A stretch of DNA of 14,119 bases. Origin: Candidatus Hydrogenedentota bacterium. GTDB taxonomy: Bacteria; Hydrogenedentota; Hydrogenedentia; Hydrogenedentales; CAITNO01. The stretch spans positions 1 through 14,119 of the forward strand of contig SKQZ01000272.1 of the NCBI GenBank assembly GCA_007118765.1, read 5' to 3'. The position numbers were made by a program, and so were the translations under genes. Within the stretch, counting starts at the first letter, position 1, and each line of letters opens with the position of its first letter. The notes under the pieces are model-generated. The model did no database searches, was not told the DNA's origin, and was given only the letters and a program-made list of their open reading frames with translations. Below, piece after piece: positions 6,898 to 13,888 of the stretch.

Positions 6898-8298
6898 TTG
6901 AAGCCATTTGATAAAGAGATAGTGTCCGGCAGTCTATTGCGTTCCGTCTGGAAACTGGCTTGGCCGCTGGCGCTGCTTAATTTGATTAACGGCATACATG
7001 GCATCGTGGATCATGTGCTCATTGGTCATTTTCACGGTTCCGCCGACAACGCAGCGAATGCGGCCATCGGCGTGGCGTGGCAGGTATTTCTCGTTGTTGT
7101 CGTATTTATTGCCTCCATCTTTCACGGGATGAATGTGCTCATTGCCCGGTACGCCGGACAACAGGACCGGGAAGCCCTCAGCGCGGTTTTCCATTCCGCA
7201 TTTATGGCGTCTTTGCTGATTCTGGTAGGGGTAGTGGCGCCCGCAGGCTACCTTGTCGCGCCAAGCCTCTTGCGTGCGGTCAACGTCTCTGATGCCGTCT
7301 ATGTCCATGCCTTGCCCTATTTGCGATTGTTGTTTTTGTGCGGGGCTCCCTTGTTTCTGATGTTTATGTTGACAGGCGCCTTTCATGCCTCCGGCCAACC
7401 GAAAACGCCGTTGAAACTCGGCATCCTCACCACCATTCTCAATGTGCTGATCAGTTCTGTTTTAATTATAGGCATTGGCCCGTTTCCATCCTTGGGCGTG
7501 ATGGGCGCGGCCCTCGGCACGGTATTGGCCCCGACGGTCAGCTGTGGCATCGGGTTGTATTTGGTGTTCCGCCGCCGCATGATAATACAGCCTCCGTCGC
7601 GATTGTGGCGTATGCCTGACCAGCGTTTGTTGCGTACAATGACGCGCATTGGCGTACCCACCGGCATCCAGGGTGTTTTGCTGAATGTGGCGGGGGTGTT
7701 GTTGCTCCGGTATATCAGTGCACTTGAACACAGTGCGGCGGCACAGGCCGCGTACACAATTTGCTATGCGCAATTATTTTCGCTTGTTACGTGGACCTCC
7801 TTTGGTCTGCGTGCCGCCGCGGGCACGCTCATGGGCCAGAACATCGGGGCCGGCGTTCCGGATCGAGGCAAACGGGGCGTATTGCTTGCTGCGGGGCTCG
7901 GCGCTGTCTGGGCGGCTACTGTGGGCCTGGTGTTTTGGAATTTGCCCGAAGTATTGCTGGGCTTCTTTAACGCCGTTGACGAGCCGGTGGTGGGATTCGG
8001 TGTCTCGTTGTTGCGCTATTTAAGCCTTTCAGGCGTGGCGGTGGCGGTAAATCTCGCGCTCACAGGCGGGTTGCAGGGCGCCGGAGCGACACGGCCGCCC
8101 ATGTTTATTGCTTTTGCAACGCAGATTGTCATATTGTTGAGTATCAGTCAGGTATTCTTAAGTCTGGGCATGCTGACGGCGGACAAACTTTGGGCCGCAC
8201 TGTTTATTAGCCATGCCATACGTTTGATGTTGACATGGATGGTATTTCGCACTGACGGATGGACACGCACCGTCGTGGAGGTGGAGGCCGTGGGATGA
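6898..8298 (+). CDS. MATE-family efflux transporter, 466 aa, TTG start
   Basis: This is a multidrug and toxin extrusion type membrane transporter that exports substrates by cation antiport. The protein has about twelve hydrophobic helices in two homologous halves. Typical features are the N-terminal LLRSVWKLAWPLALLNL, the ARYAGQQD loop after helix 2, the LTGAFHASGQPKTPLKL segment at about 160-176 and its second-half counterpart LTGGLQGAGATRPPMF at about 385-400. The equivalent of the ARYAGQQD loop in the second half is TLMGQNIGAG. Length fits the family. TTG at 6898 is preceded by AAGG eight bases upstream and gives the normal MATE N-terminus; no in-frame ATG fits. The 105-base gap after the deacetylase gene shows no terminator, so read-through is possible. 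Substrate is unknown. Confidence 0.92.
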   Translation: MKPFDKEIVSGSLLRSVWKLAWPLALLNLINGIHGIVDHVLIGHFHGSADNAANAAIGVAWQVFLVVVVFIASIFHGMNVLIARYAGQQDREALSAVFHSAFMASLLILVGVVAPAGYLVAPSLLRAVNVSDAVYVHALPYLRLLFLCGAPLFLMFMLTGAFHASGQPKTPLKLGILTTILNVLISSVLIIGIGPFPSLGVMGAALGTVLAPTVSCGIGLYLVFRRRMIIQPPSRLWRMPDQRLLRTMTRIGVPTGIQGVLLNVAGVLLLRYISALEHSAAAQAAYTICYAQLFSLVTWTSFGLRAAAGTLMGQNIGAGVPDRGKRGVLLAAGLGAVWAATVGLVFWNLPEVLLGFFNAVDEPVVGFGVSLLRYLSLSGVAVAVNLALTGGLQGAGATRPPMFIAFATQIVILLSISQVFLSLGMLTADKLWAALFISHAIRLMLTWMVFRTDGWTRTVVEVEAVG

Positions 8299-8341
8299 GC
8301 GCCGGGTGTACCCCGCGTTTTATTTGATTCTGATATGGTCA

Positions 8342-8361
8342 ACCGTGCAGAATACCACGGT
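8342..8361. repeat. Small inverted repeat after the MATE gene
   Basis: ACCGTG (8342-8347) and CACGGT (8356-8361) form a perfect 6-base stem with an 8-base loop. It is the first of two hairpins between the MATE stop and the next gene. No T-run follows, so it may add mRNA 3' end stability rather than terminate. Confidence 0.3.
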
Positions 8362-8373
8362 ACATTTGCTGCG

Positions 8374-8408
8374 ATGCCGTGTTTTGCGGCATGGTGCGCT
8401 CCCTTTTT
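8374..8408 (+). terminator. Probable intrinsic terminator after the MATE gene
   Basis: ATGCCG (8374-8379) pairs with CGGCAT (8387-8392) around a 7-base loop. A T5 run (8404-8408) follows after an unusually long gap of 11 bases, so the terminator is weak by standard criteria. It is the only break in the plus-strand genes between the MATE gene and the phosphoesterase-his run. Confidence 0.4.
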
Positions 8409-8413
8409 ATTAT
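8384..8413 (+). promoter_or_regulatory. Possible promoter for the phosphoesterase-his gene run
   Basis: TTGCGG (8384-8389) and TATTAT (8408-8413) are 18 bases apart. The -10 matches at five of six positions; the -35 keeps only TTG. The -35 lies in the terminator hairpin. The predicted leader would be about 25 bases and leads straight to a GGGAGG ribosome binding site (8431-8436). Confidence 0.3.
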
Positions 8414-8445
8414 CACGATATGACTTTTCCGGGAGGTATTAACTG

Positions 8446-9171
8446 TTGCTGTACGCAATTATTTCGGATATACACGCCAATATAGAAGCACTGGACGCGG
8501 TATTCAAGAACATAGACGATTCCGGCGCCGAGTGTGTGGTATGTCTGGGCGATGTGGTCGGCTATAACGCCACGCCGAATGAATGTGTTGAGAAAATTGC
8601 CGAACGGGGCATACAAACGATATTGGGAAATCATGATGCCGTCGGATGCGGCATAGAAGAGCCGTGGGGATTTAATCCCGTCGCGCTGACGGCGGCGGTG
8701 TGGACCCGTGAACAACTGTCGGATGAATCTCTGGAATGGTTGCGCGGTCTCCCGGATGCATTGAATTACGGGCCCTTTGTGGCGGCTCATGGTGCACCCA
8801 AAAACCACAACACCTACGTGTTCGCGTGGGAAGATATTCTGCCGCATGTATATTTCATGGATGAGCAGAATTGCAACATCTGCTTTGTGGGCCACACCCA
8901 CACGCCGGCTGTCTTCAGTACAGACGGCTCCTTTGCGCTGGGCAAGGAGAAGCGGGTCACGTTGGAGCAGGACCGCATTTACTTTATCAATCCCGGTTCT
9001 GTCGGGCAGCCACGCGATGATGACAAACGCGCCGCGTATGGGCTGCTGGATACGGAGACGATGACATTCGAGCTAAAGCGTGTGGAATATGATGTTGACC
9101 GTGCTGCCAAACGCGTCCGCGAGGCGCAGTTGCCCCGGTTTCTTGCGGAACGCTTGGTGTTGGGCCGCTAA
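8446..9171 (+). CDS. Calcineurin-like metallophosphoesterase (YfcE/MJ0936 type), 241 aa, TTG start
   Basis: This is a dinuclear-metal phosphoesterase with a complete set of ligands: SDIH (Asp8, His10), CLGDVVGYN (Asp36), LGNHD (Asn62, His63), AAHGAP (His115) and FVGHTH (His150, His152), followed by INPGSVGQPRD. Length and motif spacing fit soluble family members, which act on phosphodiesters or phosphomonoesters; the substrate cannot be read from sequence. TTG at 8446 is supported by GGGAGG nine bases upstream and gives the normal N-terminus MLYAIISDIH. hisB starts 23 bases after the stop, so the two are probably one transcript. Monofunctional HisB needs a separate histidinol-phosphate phosphatase; this enzyme is a positional candidate, though known ones belong to the PHP, HAD and inositol-monophosphatase families. 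A degenerate relative lies at 4388-5029. Confidence 0.92.
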   Translation: MLYAIISDIHANIEALDAVFKNIDDSGAECVVCLGDVVGYNATPNECVEKIAERGIQTILGNHDAVGCGIEEPWGFNPVALTAAVWTREQLSDESLEWLRGLPDALNYGPFVAAHGAPKNHNTYVFAWEDILPHVYFMDEQNCNICFVGHTHTPAVFSTDGSFALGKEKRVTLEQDRIYFINPGSVGQPRDDDKRAAYGLLDTETMTFELKRVEYDVDRAAKRVREAQLPRFLAERLVLGR

Positions 9172-9194
9172 AACAGTAGAAGGACTTTCTTGCA

Positions 9195-9800
9195 ATGACC
9201 TCTCCCGTTCCGCGGGAAGCCCGCATACAGCGTGCTACCAATGAAACCAATGTTGAACTGTACCTCAAACTGGACGGCGCCGGCTGCGGACGCATCCAGA
9301 CAGGGCAGGGTTTTTTCGATCACATGCTCGATCATATCGCACGTCACGGACTGTTTGATCTGGAAATATCGGCCACAGGCGATCTGCATGTAGACGCTCA
9401 TCATACGGTGGAGGATGTGGGCATCTGTCTGGGCAAAGCGATCCTGCAGGCGGTTGGCGAGCCGAAAGGATTGGCGCGCTACGGTCATGCACTCGTGCCG
9501 ATGGATGAAACGCTGGCGGAAGCGGCCGTGGATTTTTCCGGACGTCCGTATCTGGTTTTCAAGGCAGCCGTGCCGACAGGCGAAGTCGGCGGGTTTGACG
9601 CCGAGCTGGCCGAAGAATTCTTTTATGCCGTTGCCATGCAAAGCCGCATCACTCTTCATATTGAATTACGACACGGGCGCAACCTGCATCATTGCCTTGA
9701 GGCCATGTTCAAGGCCTTTGGGCGTGCATTGCGGTCTGCCCTTGAGCGCGATCCCCGTGTTGAAGGCGTCCCTTCAACCAAAGGGATGCTCGAAACATGA
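9195..9800 (+). CDS. hisB: Imidazoleglycerol-phosphate dehydratase, 201 aa
   Basis: This enzyme converts imidazole glycerol phosphate to imidazole acetol phosphate, the sixth step of histidine synthesis, with manganese. The metal-binding repeats are intact: FFDHMLDHIARHG (40-52), DAHHTVEDVG (67-76) and HGRNLHHCLEA (160-170). RYGHALVPMDETLAEAAVDF (95-114) and the C-terminal VPSTKG are further HisB hallmarks. The length is that of the monofunctional form; there is no N-terminal HAD phosphatase domain as in the enterobacterial fusion. The ATG at 9195 has AAGGA (9180-9184) ten bases upstream. Its stop overlaps the start of hisH by four bases (ATGA), so translation is likely coupled. Confidence 0.97.
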   Translation: MTSPVPREARIQRATNETNVELYLKLDGAGCGRIQTGQGFFDHMLDHIARHGLFDLEISATGDLHVDAHHTVEDVGICLGKAILQAVGEPKGLARYGHALVPMDETLAEAAVDFSGRPYLVFKAAVPTGEVGGFDAELAEEFFYAVAMQSRITLHIELRHGRNLHHCLEAMFKAFGRALRSALERDPRVEGVPSTKGMLET

Positions 9801-10432
9801 TTGCCATTGTGGATTATGGCATGGGCAATTTGCGGAGTGTACAGAAAGGCCTTGAGAAGGCAGGACATGCCGCTATCATTACCGACGATCCCCAAACCAT
9901 TGACGAAGCGAGGGGAGTGGTGTTGCCGGGCGTGGGAGCGTTTAAGGATTGCTTCGACGGACTGGTTGCGCGCGGCTTGGATGAACCGGTAAAAAGGGCG
10001 GCGCAGGACGGACGCCCTTTTTTGGGGATTTGTGTGGGGTTGCAACTGCTCTTTGAGTATGGAGAGGAAGGATCAGGGTCGCCCGGCCTGGGTATTCTTC
10101 CGGGGCGGGTGGTACGATTCCCCGATGCGCGGGAATCCGGTTTGAAAGTGCCCCACATGGGCTGGAACAAGTTGATGCCCGTGACAGGCCGTGATATGCG
10201 GTTGCTTGAGGGCATTGAAGCAACGCCTTATGTCTATTTCGTGCACAGTTATTATGTCGTGCCCGAAGATGAGGGCTGTGTGCTGGCGCGCTGCAATTAT
10301 GGCATTGAGTTTGCCGCCATGGTTGGGCGCGGCAACTTGTTCGCCGTGCAGTTTCATCCGGAGAAAAGCCAGACCGATGGTATACGCATGCTACGCAATT
10401 TTGGTAGAATGACGGAGCAGACGGGTCAGTAA
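9797..10432 (+). CDS. hisH: Imidazole glycerol phosphate synthase, glutaminase subunit, 211 aa
   Basis: HisH hydrolyses glutamine and passes ammonia to HisF, which forms imidazole glycerol phosphate and AICAR. It is a class I glutamine amidotransferase: the nucleophile elbow LGICVGLQLL carries Cys79, and the His-Glu pair is in FHPEKSQ (His187, Glu189). The oxyanion strand VVLPGVGAFKDC (41-52) and the PHMGWNKL motif (119-126) are typical of HisH. Length is normal. hisF and hisA, usual neighbours, do not follow; a stress-protein gene begins 39 bases later. The partner subunit must therefore be encoded elsewhere. Confidence 0.97.
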   Translation: MIAIVDYGMGNLRSVQKGLEKAGHAAIITDDPQTIDEARGVVLPGVGAFKDCFDGLVARGLDEPVKRAAQDGRPFLGICVGLQLLFEYGEEGSGSPGLGILPGRVVRFPDARESGLKVPHMGWNKLMPVTGRDMRLLEGIEATPYVYFVHSYYVVPEDEGCVLARCNYGIEFAAMVGRGNLFAVQFHPEKSQTDGIRMLRNFGRMTEQTGQ

Positions 10433-10471
10433 CTGTTCTGGCTGGAAAAAGACACACAAAGGGCGAAACCA

Positions 10472-11302
10472 ATGATGAAACGTATTCTTGTAACGACAGA
10501 CGGCAGTGACAGTTCGGCCAAAGGCGTGCGGTATGCCATCGCGCTTGCAGCGAAGCAACAGGCATCCGTATTGGCATTGCATGTGGTGGATGTGAAGTTG
10601 CTGGAAGGGCCGTTTCTGCGTGATTTGTCGGCATCGCTGGGCGCGGCGCCCTACGTCAATTACCAAGGCAGCATCGCCATGATTCTGGAGGAACGCGGCA
10701 AGGCCGCACTGGAGCATGTCGCCAAACTCTGTGCCGAAAAGGGCGTACACTGCGAGACAGAATTGCAAACGGGCATTGTGCCGCGTGTGATAGTGGAACA
10801 AGGTGATTTGGTGGACCTCATTGTTATGGGACGCGCAGGCGAGCACAAGGATTTCCTTGAAGGGCTTATGGGCTCCACTACCGAAGCCGTTGCGCGACGC
10901 GCCTCGGTTCCCGTACTTATAACGAATCAGGACACACCCCATGTAGATCAATTCGTGTTGGCTTATGACGGTTCCCGCCATGCGAAAGCGGCATTGAGGG
11001 CGGGGGTGATGGTGGCCGAGCAAATGTCTGCCAAAATGCATTTGCTTGTGGTGGGCGAGGAAACCGCCCGGCACTGGCTTGATGAAGCCCGCGACTATTT
11101 GCAAAGCCACACCATAGCGTTGGAATATGTGCGGAAAACAGGGGATCCCGGTGAAGCGATTGTGGCGTATGCAGGTGAATGCGATGCCGGATTGATTGTG
11201 CTGGGGGCTTACGGACACAGTAAACTGCGTGAAATAGTGCTTGGAAGCACCACCTCCTATACCGCCAACCATGCGGCCTGTCCCGTGTTGTTGGTGCGTT
11301 GA
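10472..11302 (+). CDS. Universal stress protein with two Usp domains, 276 aa
   Basis: This is a tandem UspA-type protein, cytoplasmic, likely binding ATP. Domain 1 spans about residues 1-151 (MKRILVTTDGSDSSAKGVRY at the start, VPVLIT at the end). Domain 2 spans about 159-276 (FVLAYDGSRHAKAALRAG; CPVLLVR). The nucleotide loop in domain 2 is canonical: G245-x2-G248-x9-G258-Ser. In domain 1 it is G120-x2-G123-x10-G134-Ser, one residue longer than the usual x9. Two ATGs lie in tandem; 10472 is chosen because AAAGGG lies eight bases before it. Its gene sits 39 bases after hisH and 29 before a small acidic ORF, so it probably shares their transcript. Its function in this context is unknown. Confidence 0.92.
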   Translation: MMKRILVTTDGSDSSAKGVRYAIALAAKQQASVLALHVVDVKLLEGPFLRDLSASLGAAPYVNYQGSIAMILEERGKAALEHVAKLCAEKGVHCETELQTGIVPRVIVEQGDLVDLIVMGRAGEHKDFLEGLMGSTTEAVARRASVPVLITNQDTPHVDQFVLAYDGSRHAKAALRAGVMVAEQMSAKMHLLVVGEETARHWLDEARDYLQSHTIALEYVRKTGDPGEAIVAYAGECDAGLIVLGAYGHSKLREIVLGSTTSYTANHAACPVLLVR

Positions 11303-11331
11303 TATAGTACGTTGATTTCAGGAATTACATC

Positions 11332-11541
11332 ATGTCGAAGAAAAATAAGATTGCGATAACCCGAGCGGATGATTTTGCGGAAGTGGAGGACGAACTCGCA
11401 AGCGCCATTGAAAACCTGGACGACGCGAATGCACGCATAGAATCATTGTTGCGCGAACAACATCAGTCCGAAGATGAGGGCGCGACAGACCCTGCATCAA
11501 CGGAGGGCGCTTCGGAGGCGGATTCGGATACATCTGCATAA
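11332..11541 (+). CDS. Small acidic protein with predicted coiled coil, 69 aa
   Basis: This is a 69-residue protein of unknown family. It has a basic N-terminus (MSKKNKIAITR), a heptad-like helical stretch (about 14-43, with DELASAIENLDDANARIESL) and a disordered acidic Ser/Glu/Asp/Thr-rich C-terminus. It resembles small bacterial coiled-coil proteins that oligomerise, but I cannot name one. The ATG is supported by AGGAA (11320-11324) seven bases upstream, and the ORF fits the spacing of the gene run: 29 bases after the stress-protein gene and 98 before the first glycosyltransferase gene. The opposite strand also has an open frame of the same size, which is less likely to be real because it lacks a site and cuts against the gene run. 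Confidence 0.6.
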   Translation: MSKKNKIAITRADDFAEVEDELASAIENLDDANARIESLLREQHQSEDEGATDPASTEGASEADSDTSA

Positions 11542-11639
11542 ACGTTTAACGCGAGGTGCAAACTTCTTGTGCAGCGCGGCCCCGGTCGTGCGTTACGCTC
11601 CCACACCAACCAAACCACAGGCTCATGAAATAGATTCTT

Positions 11640-12806
11640 ATGTCAGACAGACCTCTTCATATTCTTATTGCCGATCCTCATTTACAAGGCGGCGGCCAAG
11701 TACGCTATCTATGCTCGCTGGCGGAGGGCCTGACCCGTCTCGGACACCGGGTGTCCATTGGGTGCAGGCCGGGCAGCGTACTGGTGGAGCATGCCAACGC
11801 AGCGGGCGCAACGCCTTATGATTGGTTTACCTTCAAAGGCGGTGTGCGTCCGGCGGCATGGCGCAACGATTTGGCGGAAGCCGCCCGGTTTATTCGTGAA
11901 GAGGCCCCCGACATCATTCACGTAAACGGATCACAAGACCATTGGACCTTTGCCGTCACCAACTATTGGCTGAACCGGCCGGTACCGTTGGTGCGCACCC
12001 GGCATAATACCTATGTGGTCAAGGATAATCTGCCGAATCGTTACCTGAACAGGCATTTGACGGACTTTCAAATCGTTGTCTGCGAGACGGTGCGACAGAC
12101 CCTTGCGAATCATCCCGCATTCAAGGCCGCAAGACTTTGTACCATCCATAACGGTGTGGATGCGGATGCCTATGCGTTTGACGCGGATAAACGTAAACAA
12201 GCGCGGGACGAATTCGACTGTACGGACAGTGATGTTGTTTGCGGCATCGTGGCGCGGCTTGTGCCTGCAAAGGGACATGAGTTTTTGTTTCGGGCGGCAG
12301 CACAGATTAAAGAGACGCATCCACAATTGCGAATCCTTGTTTTCGGACAGGGCGTGCTGGAAAAATCGTTGCGGATGATGGCGTCGCAGTTGGGAATTGC
12401 CTCCATCGTGCGTTTTCTGGGGTTTCGTGATGATATGGACTATTGTGTGCATGCCTTTGATATTGGCGTACAACCCTCTGTTGATTGCGACACGTCGTCC
12501 TTCAGTATGAAAGAGCAAATGGCGGCAGGTATTCCGGTGATTGCGTCAGACTACGGCGGGCTTACGGAAATTATCACAGACGGCGTGGAAGGATTTGTTG
12601 TTCCCACCGGCACGGTAACGCCGTTGGCCGAGGCACTATGCAAACTTATTGAGGACAGCGAACGGCGTGCTGCAATGGGGCGCGCCGGGCGTGAGCGCGT
12701 AGTGGCGGAGTTCAGCAGCGAAGTGTTCGTAAACCGTACGCTTGACGTGTACCGACAGGTAATCGCGGAACATCAGGCGGACAAGCGGGACAGGCAAAAC
12801 ACATGA
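11640..12806 (+). CDS. GT4-family glycosyltransferase, 388 aa
   Basis: This is a retaining GT-B glycosyltransferase, cytoplasmic or membrane-associated, that transfers a sugar from a nucleotide donor during polysaccharide, lipid or lipopolysaccharide synthesis. N-terminal acceptor domain: HILIADPHLQGGGQVRYL with the glycine loop, then IIHVNGSQDH. C-terminal donor domain: GIVARLVPAKGHEFLFRAA (202-220), FLGFRDDM, and MAAGIPVIASDYGGLTEII (294-312). The E-x7-E motif of GT4 reads Asp284-x7-Glu292, so the first acid is Asp, which may lower or alter donor handling. The ATG at 11640 lacks a clear ribosome binding site, but the frame begins the normal N-terminus; the ATG just before it is closed at once by TAG. 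It overlaps the next glycosyltransferase gene by four bases. Donor and acceptor are unknown. Confidence 0.92.
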   Translation: MSDRPLHILIADPHLQGGGQVRYLCSLAEGLTRLGHRVSIGCRPGSVLVEHANAAGATPYDWFTFKGGVRPAAWRNDLAEAARFIREEAPDIIHVNGSQDHWTFAVTNYWLNRPVPLVRTRHNTYVVKDNLPNRYLNRHLTDFQIVVCETVRQTLANHPAFKAARLCTIHNGVDADAYAFDADKRKQARDEFDCTDSDVVCGIVARLVPAKGHEFLFRAAAQIKETHPQLRILVFGQGVLEKSLRMMASQLGIASIVRFLGFRDDMDYCVHAFDIGVQPSVDCDTSSFSMKEQMAAGIPVIASDYGGLTEIITDGVEGFVVPTGTVTPLAEALCKLIEDSERRAAMGRAGRERVVAEFSSEVFVNRTLDVYRQVIAEHQADKRDRQNT

Positions 12807-13888
12807 TTACGGTAGCCCATCTGGACGAGCAGGAGGGGTTGCGCGGTGGCGAACAACAGGCCGCGTGGCTTGTGCGCGGTCTTGCCGAATTGGGCGTCGC
12901 AAACACTGTGGTGGGACGTCCAGGGGAAGCGTTTGTGACCATGCACGCCGACCGGGATGATATCAGACGCTTTCCGTTGCCCATGCTTGGTGAATTGGAT
13001 GTGTATTCGGCCTGGCGATTGGCCCGGTTCACGCGGCGTCACAACGTGGATATTGTGCATGCCCATGCCAGTCATGCGCACGGTATTGCGGCGGTGGCGC
13101 GCTGTTTTGGGATGCGCAGCCGCATTGTGGTTTCGCGTCGTGTCAATTTCCCCCCCAAGGGTCACTTTTTGAACCGCTGGAAGTATAACACGCCTGACCG
13201 TATCCTGTGTGTATCGGAAAAAGTGCAGGAAACGCTTGCCGAGTACGGTCTGCACCCGCCGCAAACGTGTGTGGTACACAGTGCGGTGGACATGGAGCGG
13301 GTACTCATGCCGGTGGTGTCCCGATCATCGCTGAATGTGCAGGATGAAGCGCCGTTGTTGGTCAGTGCCGGCGCGTTGGTGGGGCACAAGGACCATGCCA
13401 ATCTGCTTGATGCCGCCGTCATCGTGCGCCGCACCTTTCCCGCCCTGCGTGTGTGTATCGCCGGGGAGGGGCCCTTGCGCGGTGCGCTGGAAGCAAAACG
13501 AGATGCGCTTGACCTCGGCGAATGCGTCACCTTTTTGGGAAACCGCAAGGATGCGCCCGGGATCATTCGTGCTGCCGACGTGTATGTGTCCTCCAGTTGG
13601 TCGGAAGGGCTGGGCACCTCCATTCTGGAGGCGCTGGCGGCGGGGGTGCCCGTGGTCGCGGCAGAGGCCGGTGGCGCACGGGAAATGGTGATACCCGATG
13701 AGACGGGTTATTTGACGCCGACGCGTAACCCAGAGGCGCTCGCGCAGGCAATCATCGCTTCCCTTTCCGACCGTGATAAAGCGCGGGAAATGGCCGCGGC
13801 CGGGTGTCGGCTTGCACAGGATAAGTTTTCTGTTGAGCGTATGGTTGCGCAAACCCACGCCGTATACAAAAACCTGACCGGTTCCTGA
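12803..13888 (+). CDS. GT4-family glycosyltransferase, 361 aa
   Basis: This is a second GT-B glycosyltransferase of the GT4 group. It has the N-terminal glycine loop (LRGGEQQAAWLVRGLAELG), the DIVHAHASHAHG segment (83-94), the VSAGALVGHKDHANLL donor-domain start (187-202), the GEGP loop (221-224), FLGNRKD and a canonical Glu268-x7-Glu276 (SEGLGTSILEALAAGVPVV). The overlap of its ATG with the TGA of the previous gene (ATGA, 12803-12806) means coupled translation, so the two probably act in the same glycan pathway. It is a different protein, not a recent duplicate: the two share only family motifs. A short GC-rich hairpin (GACCG/CGGTC, 13876-13880 and 13890-13894) spans its stop codon. Confidence 0.94.
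   Translation: MITVAHLDEQEGLRGGEQQAAWLVRGLAELGVANTVVGRPGEAFVTMHADRDDIRRFPLPMLGELDVYSAWRLARFTRRHNVDIVHAHASHAHGIAAVARCFGMRSRIVVSRRVNFPPKGHFLNRWKYNTPDRILCVSEKVQETLAEYGLHPPQTCVVHSAVDMERVLMPVVSRSSLNVQDEAPLLVSAGALVGHKDHANLLDAAVIVRRTFPALRVCIAGEGPLRGALEAKRDALDLGECVTFLGNRKDAPGIIRAADVYVSSSWSEGLGTSILEALAAGVPVVAAEAGGAREMVIPDETGYLTPTRNPEALAQAIIASLSDRDKAREMAAAGCRLAQDKFSVERMVAQTHAVYKNLTGS

Noticed and set aside
4459..8616. Identical 16 bases (CGAACGGGGCATACAA) in both phosphoesterase-like genes, at 4459-4474 and 8601-8616
   Set aside because: Both encode ERGIQ, but at non-equivalent positions (residues 25-29 and 53-57), so this is not homologous DNA from a recent duplication; shared codon preference can explain it.
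10391..11272. Minus-strand open frame of 293 codons opposite hisH/Usp
   Set aside because: It is the shadow of a well-supported Usp gene; the translation is rich in His, Cys and Arg without any recognisable motif.
5974..13888. LmbE deacetylase plus GT4 genes as a bacillithiol or mycothiol pathway
   Set aside because: The genes are 5.7 kb apart, not in one operon, and the GT4 proteins lack features I could tie to BshA or MshA; no cysteine ligase gene is present.
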